From Paraburkholderia metrosideri (lineage in GTDB: Bacteria > Pseudomonadota > Gammaproteobacteria > Burkholderiales > Burkholderiaceae), in contig NZ_CAJHCP010000020.1 of assembly GCF_904848625.1 (NCBI RefSeq), forward strand, positions 1-64,000: 64,000 nucleotides of DNA, read 5' to 3'. A program made the position numbers and the translations under genes. The notes below the pieces were generated by a model that saw nothing but the letters and a program-made list of their open reading frames with translations, was not told where the DNA came from and did no database searches. Below, piece after piece: positions 8,602 to 18,369 of the stretch (position 1 is the first letter of the stretch; each line of letters opens with the position of its first letter).

Positions 8602-10179
8602 ATGCGTTTTCTGCGTTTCCTCAAGATTTTTTTCACAGTCATCCGGTTCGGTCTCGATGAGATGATGCTGAGCCGCGTCAACGACCGGCGTGTGCGTCTG
8701 CTGCTGCGTATCACCACCATCGGCCGCAAGTTCGACGCGCCGCCGGGCGTGCGGTTGCGGCTCGCGCTCGAAAGCCTCGGGCCGATCTTCGTCAAGTTCG
8801 GCCAGGTGCTGTCCACACGGCGCGATCTGTTGCCTGTCGATATCGCGAACGAGCTGGCGAAACTTCAGGACCAGGTGCCCCCATTCGATTCGGCGGTGGC
8901 AATCGGCTTGGTCGAGAAGTCGCTCGGCGCTCCCGTCGACGTACTGTTCGACGATTTCGAGCGCGTGCCGGTGGCGAGCGCTTCGATCGCGCAGGTCCAC
9001 TTCGCGAAGGTGAAGGCCGGCCAGCACGCGGGCAAGGCGGTCGCGGTGAAGGTGCTGCGCCCGAACATGCTGCCCGTGATCGATTCCGACCTCGCGTTGC
9101 TGCGCGATATCGCCGTGTGGGCCGAGCGTTTGTGGGCCGACGGCAAGCGCCTGAAGCCGCGCGAGGTGGTCGCCGAATTCGATAAATATCTGCACGATGA
9201 ACTCGACCTGATGCGCGAGGCGGCCAATGGCAGCCAGTTGCGGCGCAACTTCGCCGGGCTCGATCTGCTGCTGGTGCCGGAGATGTACTGGGAGTTCTGC
9301 ACGCCTACGGTGCTGGTGATGGAGCGGATGGTCGGCGTGCCGATCAGCCAGGTCGAGACGTTGCGCGCGGCGGGCGTCGACATTCCGAAGCTGGCGCGCG
9401 AAGGCGTCGAGATTTTCTTCACGCAGGTGTTTCGCGACGGTTTTTTTCACGCGGACATGCATCCGGGCAACATTCAGGTAAGTCTCGATCCGGCGCATTT
9501 CGGCCGCTACATTGCGCTGGATTTCGGCATCATCGGCGCGTTGTCGGACTTCGATAAGAATTATCTCGCGCAGAACTTCCTCGCGTTTTTCAAGCGGGAC
9601 TATCACCGCGTTGCCACGCTGCATCTGGAGTCGGGCTGGGTGCCGCCGACCACCCGCGTCGAAGAACTCGAAAGTGCGATTCGCGCGGTCTGCGAGCCGT
9701 ATTTCGATCGCGCGCTGAAGGATATTTCGCTGGGCCAGGTGCTGATGCGGCTGTTCTCGACGTCGCGCCGCTTCAACGTCGAGATCCAGCCGCAGCTCGT
9801 GCTGCTGCAGAAGACCATGCTCAACGTGGAAGGCTTGGGGCGCTCGCTCGATCCCGAACTGGATCTGTGGAAAACGGCCAAGCCTTATCTCGAACGTTGG
9901 ATGAACGAGCAGATCGGTCTGCGCGGCTGGTACGAGCGTCTGAAGATCGAAGCGCCGCAGTGGAGCAAGACGCTGCCGCAACTGCCGCGGCTGATTCATC
10001 ACGTGCTGGCGGAGCGTCACGACAACACGCGTGGCGCGAACGACGAGATGATTCGCCAGATTCTGCTCGAGCAGAAACGCACCAACCGCTTGCTGCAAGG
10101 CCTGCTGATGTTCGGCGTGGCGGTCGGTGTCGGGGCGGTGCTGGCGCGGGTGGTTCTCGCGCTCGCTTATGGTGGCTGA
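8602..10179 (+). CDS. ubiB: Ubiquinone biosynthesis atypical kinase/ATPase UbiB
   Basis: 525 residues starting [20 protein letters not shown]. Family signatures visible: the KxGQ motif in [16 protein letters not shown] (about residues 70-85), the Ala-rich nucleotide loop [14 protein letters not shown] (about 127-140), the conserved Lys in AVAVKVLRP, and HADMHPGN plus ALDFGIIG in the catalytic core. A C-terminal hydrophobic stretch (about 497-522) would anchor it in the inner membrane. UbiB uses ATP hydrolysis to support ubiquinone synthesis, probably by extracting lipid intermediates. It lies downstream of ubiJ. Confidence 0.97.
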   Translation: MRFLRFLKIFFTVIRFGLDEMMLSRVNDRRVRLLLRITTIGRKFDAPPGVRLRLALESLGPIFVKFGQVLSTRRDLLPVDIANELAKLQDQVPPFDSAVAIGLVEKSLGAPVDVLFDDFERVPVASASIAQVHFAKVKAGQHAGKAVAVKVLRPNMLPVIDSDLALLRDIAVWAERLWADGKRLKPREVVAEFDKYLHDELDLMREAANGSQLRRNFAGLDLLLVPEMYWEFCTPTVLVMERMVGVPISQVETLRAAGVDIPKLAREGVEIFFTQVFRDGFFHADMHPGNIQVSLDPAHFGRYIALDFGIIGALSDFDKNYLAQNFLAFFKRDYHRVATLHLESGWVPPTTRVEELESAIRAVCEPYFDRALKDISLGQVLMRLFSTSRRFNVEIQPQLVLLQKTMLNVEGLGRSLDPELDLWKTAKPYLERWMNEQIGLRGWYERLKIEAPQWSKTLPQLPRLIHHVLAERHDNTRGANDEMIRQILLEQKRTNRLLQGLLMFGVAVGVGAVLARVVLALAYGG

Positions 10180-10354
10180 TCTTAGGCTTTTGATTCTTGC
10201 GCCCGGTTCCAGTGCCCGGTTCAGCGTCCGACCCAGACGCCCGATTTCGCGCCCGATGCTGGGCAGCAAGTCCCGCATCTGAGCCGGTGACGGATTACCG
10301 CGCCCATTCCAGCACTTGGTCCGAGCGATCGACAGCAAAACAGCGAGGCTTCCG

Positions 10355-10978
10355 ATGAGCGACCCGACCCAATCTCCCGCGCCCGATTTTGCGACCCGCG
10401 ATCCCAATTCGCCAGCCTTCTGGGACGAACGCTTCGAGCGCGGCTTCATGCCGTGGGATCAGGCGGGCGTGCCTGCGGCGTTTCGTTCATTCGCCGGGCG
10501 ACATGGCGGCGCGGCTGTGTTGATCCCAGGCTGCGGCAGCGCATACGAGGCCGTTTTGCTCGCACGGCAACGCAACCCGGTCCGCGCAATCGACTTCTCG
10601 CCGGCTGCGGTCGCGGCGGCACAGCAGCAGTTGGGCGAGCAATATGCGCAGCTGGTGGAGCAGGCGGATTTCTTCACCTACGAGCCGCCTTTTACACCCG
10701 CCTGGATTTACGAGCGCGCGTTCCTGTGCGCGCTGCCGCTGGCTCGTCGCGCTGACTACGCGCAACGCATGGCCGAGCTGTTGCCCGCAGGCGCACTTCT
10801 CGCGGGCTTCTATTTCATCGGCGCGACGCCCAAAGGGCCGCCGTTCGGTATCGAGCGCGCGGAACTCGACGCATTGCTGACGCCGCACTTCGAGTTGATC
10901 GAAGACGAGGCGGTGAACGACTCAATCGCGGTTTTTGCAGGACGGGAGCGCTGGCTCACCTGGCGTCGCCGTGGCTGA
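10355..10978 (+). CDS. SAM-dependent methyltransferase, thiopurine methyltransferase-like
   Basis: 207 residues from the ATG at 10355 (MSDPTQSPAPDFATRDPN). The opening FWDERFERGFMPWDQ matches the TPMT family pattern WxxRw..g..pWdqg. The SAM motif I is VLIPGCGSAYEAVLLA, and an acidic motif II (AIDFSPAAV) follows. The C-terminal GPPFGIERAELDALL is also family-like. Such proteins methylate thiol, selenium or tellurium compounds, but the substrate here cannot be told. The 175-nt gap after ubiB has repeated GCCCGGTTC/GCCCGATTT words and no clear promoter. Confidence 0.82.
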   Translation: MSDPTQSPAPDFATRDPNSPAFWDERFERGFMPWDQAGVPAAFRSFAGRHGGAAVLIPGCGSAYEAVLLARQRNPVRAIDFSPAAVAAAQQQLGEQYAQLVEQADFFTYEPPFTPAWIYERAFLCALPLARRADYAQRMAELLPAGALLAGFYFIGATPKGPPFGIERAELDALLTPHFELIEDEAVNDSIAVFAGRERWLTWRRRG

Positions 10979-11191
10979 GGGCACACCCAACGGGAAGTGA
11001 ATCCCCATGCGCATACGCTGAAGTACCCGACGTCGCCAGTAACCCGCACTTGATTCGCACACAGCCGCCCCAATTTACGTGAACGGCGGCTGCGTCGAGC
11101 ATTGGTTCCTGAAATCCGGGGAACCCATACTGTTTGCGGCTATAATTCAAGGCTTTGCAAGCGTTTACAAGATTTCAGTAGGGAAAAGATC

Positions 11192-11605
11192 ATGCCGATC
11201 TACGCTTATCGTTGCGAGTCATGCGGCTTCGGGAAGGACGTGCTTCAGAAGATGAGCGACCCCCAGTTGACGCAGTGTCCCGAGTGCGGGAAAGACACCT
11301 TTCGCAAGCAGGTCACTGCTGCCGGTTTCCAGTTGAAGGGCTCCGGCTGGTATGTAACCGATTTCCGCGGCGGCAATGGCGGCGCCAGCGCGCCGGCCAA
11401 GCCCGACGCTAATGGCGACTCGAATGGCGCCAATGCCAAATCGGGCGAGAATGCAGCGGCTGCCAATAATGGCGTCGCGAAATCCGACACGGGCTCGGCG
11501 GGCAGCACGGCCGCAGCCGGTTCATCGAGCGCAGCCGCAACGCCGGCCGCATCTGCTGCCGCACCGGCCGCTTCGGCGAGTTCGAGCGGTTCCGGCAGCG
11601 CCTAG
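11192..11605 (+). CDS. FmdB family zinc-ribbon protein with low-complexity tail
   Basis: 137 residues from the ATG at 11192 (MPIYAYRCESCG), with GTAGGGAAA upstream. An upstream in-frame extension to 11102 lacks support. Residues 1-45 form a CxxC...CxxC zinc ribbon (CESCG and CPECG), the FmdB/CxxC regulatory-protein family mark. The remaining half (about 60-137) is a low-complexity tail of Ala, Ser, Gly and Asn. The role of the family is poorly defined. It lies upstream of DUF502 and aspS, the common beta-proteobacterial order. A short GCCGCC-TTCG-GGCGGC hairpin without a T run follows (11613-11628). Confidence 0.88.
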   Translation: MPIYAYRCESCGFGKDVLQKMSDPQLTQCPECGKDTFRKQVTAAGFQLKGSGWYVTDFRGGNGGASAPAKPDANGDSNGANAKSGENAAAANNGVAKSDTGSAGSTAAAGSSSAAATPAASAAAPAASASSSGSGSA

Positions 11606-11678
11606 TGGGACTGCCGCCTTCGGGCGGCGCACACACAGCGCGTAGAGCTTCGGCTCGCGCGGCTTTCTGGCGGTACAC

Positions 11679-12332
11679 ATGACGACGAAAAAAACGACGC
11701 TCAAATCGGTGTTTCTGACTGGCCTGCTGGTGCTGGTGCCTCTGGCTATCACACTGTGGGTGCTCGGTCTGATCATCGGCACGATGGACCAGACGCTGTT
11801 GCTGCTGCCCACTTCGTGGCAGCCGGAACGGGCTATCGGTTATCGACTGCCCGGGCTCGGCGCCGTGCTGACGCTGGCGTTTATCTTTGTCGTCGGACTG
11901 TTGACGCAGAACTTCATTGGGCAGAAGCTCGTGAAGTGGTGGGAATTGCTGGTCGCTCACATTCCGGTGGTCGGCCCGATCTACACCAGCGTCAAACAGG
12001 TGTCCGACACCTTGCTGTCGAGTAGCGGCAACGCGTTCCGCAAGGCGCTGCTGATCGAATATCCGCGCCGCGGCTCCTATACGATTGCGTTTCTGACCGG
12101 CATTCCGGGCGGCGACGTGGTCAACCACCTGAAAGAAGATTACGTCAGCGTGTATGTGCCGACTACGCCGAACCCAACGTCCGGCTTCTTCCTGATGGTG
12201 CCCAAGAGCGAAGTGATCGAACTCGACATGACAGTCGACGCCGCGCTCAAGTACATCGTCTCGATGGGCGTCGTGGCGCCGTCCGCGCCTCCGGCGCCGG
12301 TGCGCCGCACGACAGTCGAGCCTCCGCTGTAA
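11679..12332 (+). CDS. DUF502 integral membrane protein
   Basis: 217 residues starting MTTKKTTLKSVFLTGLLVL. Two transmembrane helices are visible (about 10-32 and 65-87). A conserved block IPVVGPIYTSVKQVSDTLL follows, then a soluble domain with GFLTG(I)PGG-like and VPTTPNPTSGFFLMVPK motifs, which are the DUF502 signature. Function is unknown; plant relatives are called COV proteins. The gene lies between fmdB and aspS and is likely co-transcribed with them. Confidence 0.88.
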   Translation: MTTKKTTLKSVFLTGLLVLVPLAITLWVLGLIIGTMDQTLLLLPTSWQPERAIGYRLPGLGAVLTLAFIFVVGLLTQNFIGQKLVKWWELLVAHIPVVGPIYTSVKQVSDTLLSSSGNAFRKALLIEYPRRGSYTIAFLTGIPGGDVVNHLKEDYVSVYVPTTPNPTSGFFLMVPKSEVIELDMTVDAALKYIVSMGVVAPSAPPAPVRRTTVEPPL

Positions 12333-12409
12333 TGCCGGTGCGCAAAAGTTTCACGCAGTGTTTCACTGCCGCGCGCCGATCAACCAATGCATAACGAAAG
12401 ACAAACATC

Positions 12410-14209
12410 ATGTCGATGAGAACTGAATACTGCGGTCTGGTGACCGAAGAACGGCTGGGCCAAACTGTTTCGTTGTGTGGCTGGGTGAGCCGCCGCCGCG
12501 ACCATGGCGGCGTCATCTTCATCGACCTGCGCGATCGCGAAGGCCTCGTTCAAGTCGTCTGCGACCCGGACCGCGCGGAAATGTTCAAGGCCGCCGAAGG
12601 CGTGCGCAACGAGTTCTGCCTGCAGATCAAGGGTGTCGTGCGCAGCCGTCCGGAAGGCACGACCAACGCCGCGCTGAAGAGCGGCAAGATCGAAGTGCTG
12701 TGCCACGAACTGATCGTGCTGAACGCGTCGATCACGCCGCCGTTCCAGCTCGACGACGACAACCTGTCGGAAACCACGCGTCTCACGCATCGCGTGCTCG
12801 ACCTGCGCCGTCCGCAAATGCAGCACAACCTGCGTCTGCGTTACCGCGTCGCGATCGAAGCGCGTAAGTATCTCGACTCGCTCGGCTTCATCGACATCGA
12901 AACGCCGATGCTGACCAAGAGCACGCCGGAAGGCGCACGCGACTACCTGGTGCCGTCGCGTACGAACCCGGGTCAGTTCTTCGCGCTGCCGCAGTCGCCG
13001 CAACTGTTCAAGCAGTTGCTGATGGTCGCGAACTTCGATCGCTATTACCAGATCGTCAAGTGCTTCCGCGACGAAGACCTGCGCGCCGACCGTCAGCCGG
13101 AATTCACGCAGATCGACTGCGAAACCTCGTTCCTGTCGGAACAGGAAATCCGCGATCTGTTTGAAGACATGATCCGTCACGTGTTCAAGGAAACGATCGG
13201 CGTCTCGCTGGACGAAAAATTCCCGGTCATGCTGTATTCGGAAGCGATGCGCCGCTTCGGTTCGGACAAGCCGGACCTGCGCGTGAAGCTCGAATTCACC
13301 GACCTGACCGACGCGGTCAAGGACGTCGACTTCAAGGTGTTCAGCACGCCGGCCAACACGAAGGACGGCCGCGTCGCAGCGATCCGCGTGCCGAAGGGCG
13401 GCGAGCTTTCGCGTGGCGATATCGACAGCTACACGGAATTCGTGCGCATCTACGGCGCGAAGGGTCTCGCGTGGATCAAGGTCAACGAAGTCGCGAAGGG
13501 CCGTGACGGTCTGCAAAGCCCGATCGTCAAGAACCTGCACGACGAAGCGGTCAAGGCGATCATCGAGCGCACCGGTGCGCAAGACGGCGACATTATTTTC
13601 TTTGCGGCAGATCGCGCGAAGGTGGTGAACGACAGCTTGGGCGCACTGCGTCTGAAGATCGGTCATTCGGAATTCGGCAAGGCCAACGGCTTGGTCGAGT
13701 CGGGCTGGAAGCCGCTGTGGGTGATCGACTTCCCGATGTTCGAGTACGACGAGGAAGACAACCGCTACGTCGCCGCGCATCACCCGTTCACGAGCCCGAA
13801 GGACGAGCATCTCGAGTATCTGGAAACGGATCCGGCGCGCTGCCTCGCGAAGGCCTACGACATGGTGCTGAACGGCTGGGAAATCGGCGGCGGTTCGGTG
13901 CGTATCCACCGTGAAGAAGTGCAGAGCAAGGTGTTCCGCGCGCTGAAGATCAACGCGGAAGAAGCGCAAGCCAAGTTCGGCTTCCTGCTCGACGCGTTGC
14001 AATATGGCGCGCCGCCGCACGGCGGTATCGCGTTCGGTCTGGACCGCATCGTCACGATGATGGCCGGCGCCGATTCGATCCGCGACGTGATCGCGTTCCC
14101 GAAGACGCAACGCGCACAGTGTCTGCTCACGCAGGCGCCGAGCGAAGTGGACGAGCGCCAGTTGCGCGAGTTGCACATCCGCGTGCGTACGCCGGAACCG
14201 AAGGCGTAA
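12410..14209 (+). CDS. aspS: Aspartyl-tRNA synthetase
   Basis: 599 residues, the usual length for the bacterial type. It has an N-terminal OB-fold anticodon domain ([20 protein letters not shown], about 20-45). The class II catalytic domain has motif 2 ([18 protein letters not shown], about 217-234), a GAD insertion domain, and motif 3 ([11 protein letters not shown], near 545). It charges tRNA-Asp. No asnS was seen here; whether the enzyme is discriminating cannot be judged from this window. A strong terminator (14273-14315) follows. Confidence 0.98.
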   Translation: MSMRTEYCGLVTEERLGQTVSLCGWVSRRRDHGGVIFIDLRDREGLVQVVCDPDRAEMFKAAEGVRNEFCLQIKGVVRSRPEGTTNAALKSGKIEVLCHELIVLNASITPPFQLDDDNLSETTRLTHRVLDLRRPQMQHNLRLRYRVAIEARKYLDSLGFIDIETPMLTKSTPEGARDYLVPSRTNPGQFFALPQSPQLFKQLLMVANFDRYYQIVKCFRDEDLRADRQPEFTQIDCETSFLSEQEIRDLFEDMIRHVFKETIGVSLDEKFPVMLYSEAMRRFGSDKPDLRVKLEFTDLTDAVKDVDFKVFSTPANTKDGRVAAIRVPKGGELSRGDIDSYTEFVRIYGAKGLAWIKVNEVAKGRDGLQSPIVKNLHDEAVKAIIERTGAQDGDIIFFAADRAKVVNDSLGALRLKIGHSEFGKANGLVESGWKPLWVIDFPMFEYDEEDNRYVAAHHPFTSPKDEHLEYLETDPARCLAKAYDMVLNGWEIGGGSVRIHREEVQSKVFRALKINAEEAQAKFGFLLDALQYGAPPHGGIAFGLDRIVTMMAGADSIRDVIAFPKTQRAQCLLTQAPSEVDERQLRELHIRVRTPEPKA

Positions 14210-14272
14210 TGGCTTGAGGTCAGTCGCTCGATGCCGCTGAGTGCTGTCCGGAAGCGACAGTAGAAGCACCCG

Positions 14273-14315
14273 AAAAAGGCGCAGGAGGAAACTCCCGGCG
14301 CCTTTTTCTTTTTTT
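14273..14315 (+). terminator. Intrinsic terminator of aspS
   Basis: AAAAAGGCGC (14273-14282) pairs with GCGCCTTTTT (14298-14307), followed by C and a run of T to 14315. This is a textbook Rho-independent terminator 64 nt after the aspS stop. It closes the fmdB-DUF502-aspS unit. Confidence 0.92.
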
Positions 14316-14403
14316 GCGTTACAGTCGATGCAACTGCTTTCGAGCGTTCATTGGACCATTCGCCGACATGTACCGCGCATAGGTTGCGCCCAGTTTTTAC
14401 ACC

Positions 14404-14907
14404 ATGCCGAAACCGCCGAAAATTCCACAATCCGTTCTGGTCATCATCCATACGCCCGCGCTCGACGTGTTGCTGATCGAGCGCGCCGATCATCCAGGCT
14501 TCTGGCAGTCGGTCACCGGTTCAAAAGATGCGCTCGATGAACCGCTCGCCGAAACGGCGGCCCGCGAAGTCGCCGAAGAAACGGGCATTGTGGTGGGGAG
14601 TGCTCTCGTGCCGCCGGGCGCGTTATTCGACTGGCAGTATTCGATCGAATACGAGATTTATCCGGAGTTCCGGCATCGTTACGCCGAGGGCGTGATCCAC
14701 AACACCGAGCACTGGTTCAGCGTGCAGGTGCCCGAGCAGCTCGAGGTGACGCTCGCGCCGCGCGAGCACACCGCGTTCGTGTGGCTTCCGTATGAAGAGG
14801 CTGCGTCGCGCTGCTTTTCGTCATCGAATGCGGATGCGATTTTGCAACTGCCCAAGCGGCTCGGCAGGCGTCCTGCTGATGAGTTTTCCACGGGGCGCAG
14901 CCAGTGA
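14404..14907 (+). CDS. nudB: Dihydroneopterin triphosphate diphosphatase (Nudix)
   Basis: 167 residues from the ATG at 14404. The Nudix box GSKDALDEPLAETAAREVAEETGI lies at about 40-63 (GX5EX7REVAEEXGI; it is 24 residues and is given here split by key residues G40, E46, R54, E57 and E58). The opening PQSVLVIIHTPALDVLLIER and the HNTEHWFSVQVP and EHTAFVWLPYEEA segments match NudB. The enzyme removes pyrophosphate from dihydroneopterin triphosphate in folate synthesis. Its TGA overlaps the GTG start of clsB (GTGA), so the two are translationally coupled. Confidence 0.9.
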   Translation: MPKPPKIPQSVLVIIHTPALDVLLIERADHPGFWQSVTGSKDALDEPLAETAAREVAEETGIVVGSALVPPGALFDWQYSIEYEIYPEFRHRYAEGVIHNTEHWFSVQVPEQLEVTLAPREHTAFVWLPYEEAASRCFSSSNADAILQLPKRLGRRPADEFSTGRSQ

Positions 14908-16163
14908 GCTCAGGCGGCGTGAGCCGTTTCGCGCGACTGCGGCATGCGCTGCTGGGCCGCCGTTATTGGCAACGCTATCGCTTCACGAGCGACAACGACG
15001 TCAAACTCCTGCGCTCCGGCGATGAATTCTTCAGCGCGCTGATCGAGCGGATCGACGAAGCGCAGCATGATGTCGTTCTCGAAACCTACATCTTCTGCTA
15101 CGACAAAGCCGGGCAAGCGGTCAGCGCGGCTCTGTTGCGCGCAGCCTCGCGCGGCGTGAAAGTGCGCGTGATTACCGACGGCATCGGCACCGCGCGTTTG
15201 ACGATGTTCAACGAATGGCCGCTAGCCGGCATCGACCATCGCATTTACAACCCGCATCTGTTTGGGCGCTTCGGCTTTTCGCGCACGCATCGCAAGCTCG
15301 CGGTGATCGACGATCAGTTTGCGTATTGCGGCGGGATCAACATCGTCGACGACTACGAGAACAACGGCGAGACGCTGCCGTTCCGGCGCTGGGACTTTGC
15401 GGTCGAACTGCACGGGCCGGTGGTCGCCGATGTCCGTCAGGCATTCGAGGTGCAATGGCGGCGGATCCGTCTCGGGCATCGGCCACTCGAGTCGATGGAA
15501 CCCGATCTCGCGACGCAGAACACCGCGTCGCTTGGCAGTTTGCGCCGTCGTCGCCGGCGTCGTAACGAGCAATTATGGGCGGGCGGTCAGCCATGCGTGG
15601 CGTTTGTCGCGCGCGACAACCTGATCAACCGTCGCGCGATCGAAAAGGCGTATCTCGCCGCGATCGGCCAGGCGCGTCACGAGGTGCTGCTGGCGAATCC
15701 GTACTTCATGCCGGGGCGCAAGTTGCGGCGCGCGCTGGTGTTTGCCGCGCGACGTGGGGTGGTGGTGAAGCTCATCATCGGGCGCAAGGAGTTCAAGGCG
15801 CTCGATTACGCAGTGCCGTTCCTGTATCACGCGTTGCTTCGCGCCGGCGTGCAGATCGCCGAGTACGAGAAAACGCTGCTGCACGGCAAGGTCGCGGTCG
15901 TGGATTCGAACTGGGGGACGGTGGGCTCGTCGAACCTGGATGCCTTGAGCCTGATGCTCAATAACGAGGCGAACGTAGTGCTGGTGAACGACCCGTCAAT
16001 CGACGTGTTGCGCGAGGCGATCCTCGGTGCATTCAAGGATGCACGGCGGATCGACGAGGCGCGATATGAAGCGCGTCCCGCGGGGGAGCGGGCGCTGAAT
16101 TGGGTGGCTTACACGACCTATCGGGTGGCGATGAAGTTGTTGACGGTGGGCGGCTACGACTAG
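14904..16163 (+). CDS. clsB: Cardiolipin synthase ClsB-type (phospholipase D family)
   Basis: 419 residues from the GTG at 14904, which overlaps the nudB stop by 4 nt. Two HKD motifs are present: HRKLAVIDD with H129, followed by YCGGINIVDDYE; and HGKVAVVDSNWGTVGSSNLD with H327. Both are needed for the phosphatidyltransfer reaction. The second block RxNLINRRAIEKAY...LLANPYFMPG fits ClsB rather than ClsA, and there are no N-terminal transmembrane helices, also as in ClsB. It makes cardiolipin at the inner membrane. Confidence 0.9.
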   Translation: MSSGGVSRFARLRHALLGRRYWQRYRFTSDNDVKLLRSGDEFFSALIERIDEAQHDVVLETYIFCYDKAGQAVSAALLRAASRGVKVRVITDGIGTARLTMFNEWPLAGIDHRIYNPHLFGRFGFSRTHRKLAVIDDQFAYCGGINIVDDYENNGETLPFRRWDFAVELHGPVVADVRQAFEVQWRRIRLGHRPLESMEPDLATQNTASLGSLRRRRRRRNEQLWAGGQPCVAFVARDNLINRRAIEKAYLAAIGQARHEVLLANPYFMPGRKLRRALVFAARRGVVVKLIIGRKEFKALDYAVPFLYHALLRAGVQIAEYEKTLLHGKVAVVDSNWGTVGSSNLDALSLMLNNEANVVLVNDPSIDVLREAILGAFKDARRIDEARYEARPAGERALNWVAYTTYRVAMKLLTVGGYD

Positions 16164-16544
16164 CACGGGGAGCGTGCTGCGATGGATTGGTGAGCGGCAA
16201 AGACAGTGAGTGCCACCAGGACACGCCCCGAACAGTCAAGGCCGTCACGGACAACACCCAGGCCTCCGCGTGAACGTAAAACGCGGCTATCGATGCTGGA
16301 ATAAGAAAACGGCAGAACCTCAATCGGGCTCAGACTTTTTCCCACCCCATTGCGGACCTTTCCCAAATCCCCGGCCCACCACGCAAACCATAATCACAGT
16401 TCGCCAGAAGTCGAGCGCCCGACGCAAAAGCGCCTGCCGTCGCCAAGACCTCTTCCAGAACAAGCAGTGTGTCCGGCCGCACCGCGCCGAGCACAGTGAG
16501 CGGTGCAGCCCAGCCGGGCCGTAACAGAGGCCTGTCCGCCCCTC
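16164..16544. other. Intergenic region between clsB and the TPR gene
   Basis: 381 bp with no gene I can support. I see no T-tract terminator for clsB and no convincing -35/-10 pair. Short frames on both strands lack motifs and ribosome sites. The second half (about 16310-16500) is richer in AC/CCC words than its neighbours. Confidence 0.5.
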
Positions 16545-18119
16545 ATGTCCGCTAATCGTCCCACTCCATCCAGCAGCGCAACATCGAGCCTTCACGACCA
16601 GGCTGTCGCCGCTTACCAGGCCGGCCACCATGACCAGGCACAGACGCTCGCCGATCAGATCCTGCAGGCGGATAGCAGGCACACCGGCGCCATGCATCTG
16701 AAGGGTTTGCTCGCCCTTGCAGCCGGTAACCCGCAACGCGCGCAACAGTGGCTCGATCAGGCAATCCAGCTCCGTCCGGAGCCGAACCTGTACAACTCGC
16801 TCTATGCCGTTCAACTCCGATTGGGTGACAACGCCGGAGCCATTCAGAGCCTGCGCAACGGACTCGCGCTGCAGCCGGACTTCGCCGCGCTCCACTACAA
16901 CCTCGCGTTGACGCTGCAACATCTCGATTGTCCTGAAGACGCCGCGGTGAGCTACCGCCGGGCGCTCGAACTCGATCCCGGCCACTCGGCAGCGCACAAC
17001 AACCTCGGCCGCATCTTCGCGGACCTGGGCGTTCCCGTGCAGGCGGAGCATCACTACCGCCGCGCGCTCGAACTTGCGCCGGCCAATCTCATCGCACGCA
17101 ATAACCTGTCGATGGTGCTGCTCGCCACCGGCCGTTATCAGCAGGCGTGGCCGTATTTTGAAGACCGCTGGGCCAGCTTCCGTCGCGCCGATGGAAGCCC
17201 GGCACCCGAGCCTGTGCAAGCACCGTTGCCGCGCTGGTCGGGCGAGGGACCGTCAGGCGTCCACGCCGCGGGTAGGAAAGGTGTGCCAAGCGAACGCCTA
17301 CTCGTACTCGGCGAGCAAGGTTACGGCGACAGTCTGCAATTCGTTCGCTATCTGCCGATGGCGCTCGAACGCTTCGCGCAGGTCGGCTATGTGTGTCCGG
17401 CGCCGCTGCGTCGTCTGTATGAAGAATCGTTGTGTTCACGCTGGCCCGGGCTCGTGCTGCTCGGCGCAGCACCGGCTGAGCCGGGCAACTGGGACTGCTA
17501 CTGCCCGCTCATGTCGTTGCCGATGGCTTTCAACACGCAACTCGCGACCATTCCGGCCAACACGCCCTATCTATACGCCGATAAAGTGCGTGCCGCGAGC
17601 TGGCGCACGCGGCTCGACGCGTTCCCGGACGCCCATATGCCACGCGTCGGCGTGGTATGGGCTGGCGGCCATTCGGGCATTGCGGTGGACCGCTTGCGTA
17701 GCCTCACCGCCGCTCAAATCGCGCCGCTGCTCGCGCTGGAACAAATCCGCTGGATCAGTCTGCAAAAGACCGACGACCCGGCAAAGCTCGCCGATCCGGC
17801 CAGCCACGCGCGTCTAACGGACTGGACCGCCGACCTCGCCGATTTCGCAGAGACCGCTGCACTGATCGAAAACCTCGATCTGGTGATTTCCGTCGACACC
17901 TCGGTCGCGCATCTCGCCGCGGCCATGGACAGACCGGTGTGGTTGCTCAACCGCTTCGCGGGCTGCTGGCGCTGGCTGCGCGAGCGGGACGACAGCCCGT
18001 GGTATCCCAGCCTGCGTCTTTTCACGCAGCAACAGCGCGGCAACTGGGACGACGTGCTAACACGCGTCGGCGCGGCACTCCAGCAGCGTTTTCCCCATCA
18101 GAATTCCAACCTCTTCTAG
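16545..18119 (+). CDS. TPR protein with C-terminal glycosyltransferase-like domain
   Basis: 524 residues from the ATG at 16545 (MSANRPTPSSSATSSLHDQ); a GTG at 16503 is less likely. Residues about 15-220 contain four to five tetratricopeptide repeats (LADQILQADSRHTGAMHLKG, RNGLALQPDFAALHYNLAL, RRALELDPGHSAAHNNLGR, RRALELAPANLIARNNLSM). The C-terminal half has LVLGEQGYGDSLQFVRYLPM, GVVWAGGHSG and the ISVDTSVAHLAAAMDRPVW block of GT9/GT41-like glycosyltransferases. Such fusions occur in glycan, flagellar or O-linked modification systems, but no partner locus is nearby. Acceptor and sugar are unknown. Confidence 0.8.
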   Translation: MSANRPTPSSSATSSLHDQAVAAYQAGHHDQAQTLADQILQADSRHTGAMHLKGLLALAAGNPQRAQQWLDQAIQLRPEPNLYNSLYAVQLRLGDNAGAIQSLRNGLALQPDFAALHYNLALTLQHLDCPEDAAVSYRRALELDPGHSAAHNNLGRIFADLGVPVQAEHHYRRALELAPANLIARNNLSMVLLATGRYQQAWPYFEDRWASFRRADGSPAPEPVQAPLPRWSGEGPSGVHAAGRKGVPSERLLVLGEQGYGDSLQFVRYLPMALERFAQVGYVCPAPLRRLYEESLCSRWPGLVLLGAAPAEPGNWDCYCPLMSLPMAFNTQLATIPANTPYLYADKVRAASWRTRLDAFPDAHMPRVGVVWAGGHSGIAVDRLRSLTAAQIAPLLALEQIRWISLQKTDDPAKLADPASHARLTDWTADLADFAETAALIENLDLVISVDTSVAHLAAAMDRPVWLLNRFAGCWRWLRERDDSPWYPSLRLFTQQQRGNWDDVLTRVGAALQQRFPHQNSNLF

Positions 18120-18253
18120 ATTTCCACCCACTTGCTGCATCATGTCAGCCGACTGCGACCATCTCGAAAAACAGATAGGCCAATCTGCAACAATTGTCGA
18201 ACGACAAAGGCCTCTAAAAAATCCGATTCATCTGATTGACGGATGTCGCAGAA

Positions 18254-18283
18254 TTGAAACTCGGTTAGAAACCGGTTTCTAAT
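18254..18283 (+). promoter_or_regulatory. Promoter and overlapping TetR palindrome
   Basis: A -35-like TTGAAA (18254-18259) and a -10-like TCTAAT (18278-18283) are 18 bp apart. A perfect 18-bp palindrome, TTAGAAACCGGTTTCTAA (18265-18282), fills the spacer and overlaps the -10. A repressor bound there would block RNA polymerase. Its core, GAAAC-CG-GTTTC, fits the published PsrA box pattern (G/C)AAAC-N2-4-GTTT(G/C). It lies 87 nt upstream of the tetR ATG, so autorepression is the simplest reading, and the downstream fatty-acid genes may share the transcript. Confidence 0.7.
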
Positions 18284-18369
18284 AAAGTCCTTGTTTCGCG
18301 GACGGCAGCACTCAATAATAGTACGGCCGTTCGATTTTCTTTCGGTCTCATTAGAACGGTAAAACAGCT

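Noticed and set aside
11613-11628. GCCGCC-TTCG-GGCGGC hairpin after the FmdB gene as a terminator
   Set aside because: Only 6 bp of stem and no T run; DUF502 and aspS downstream are normally co-transcribed.
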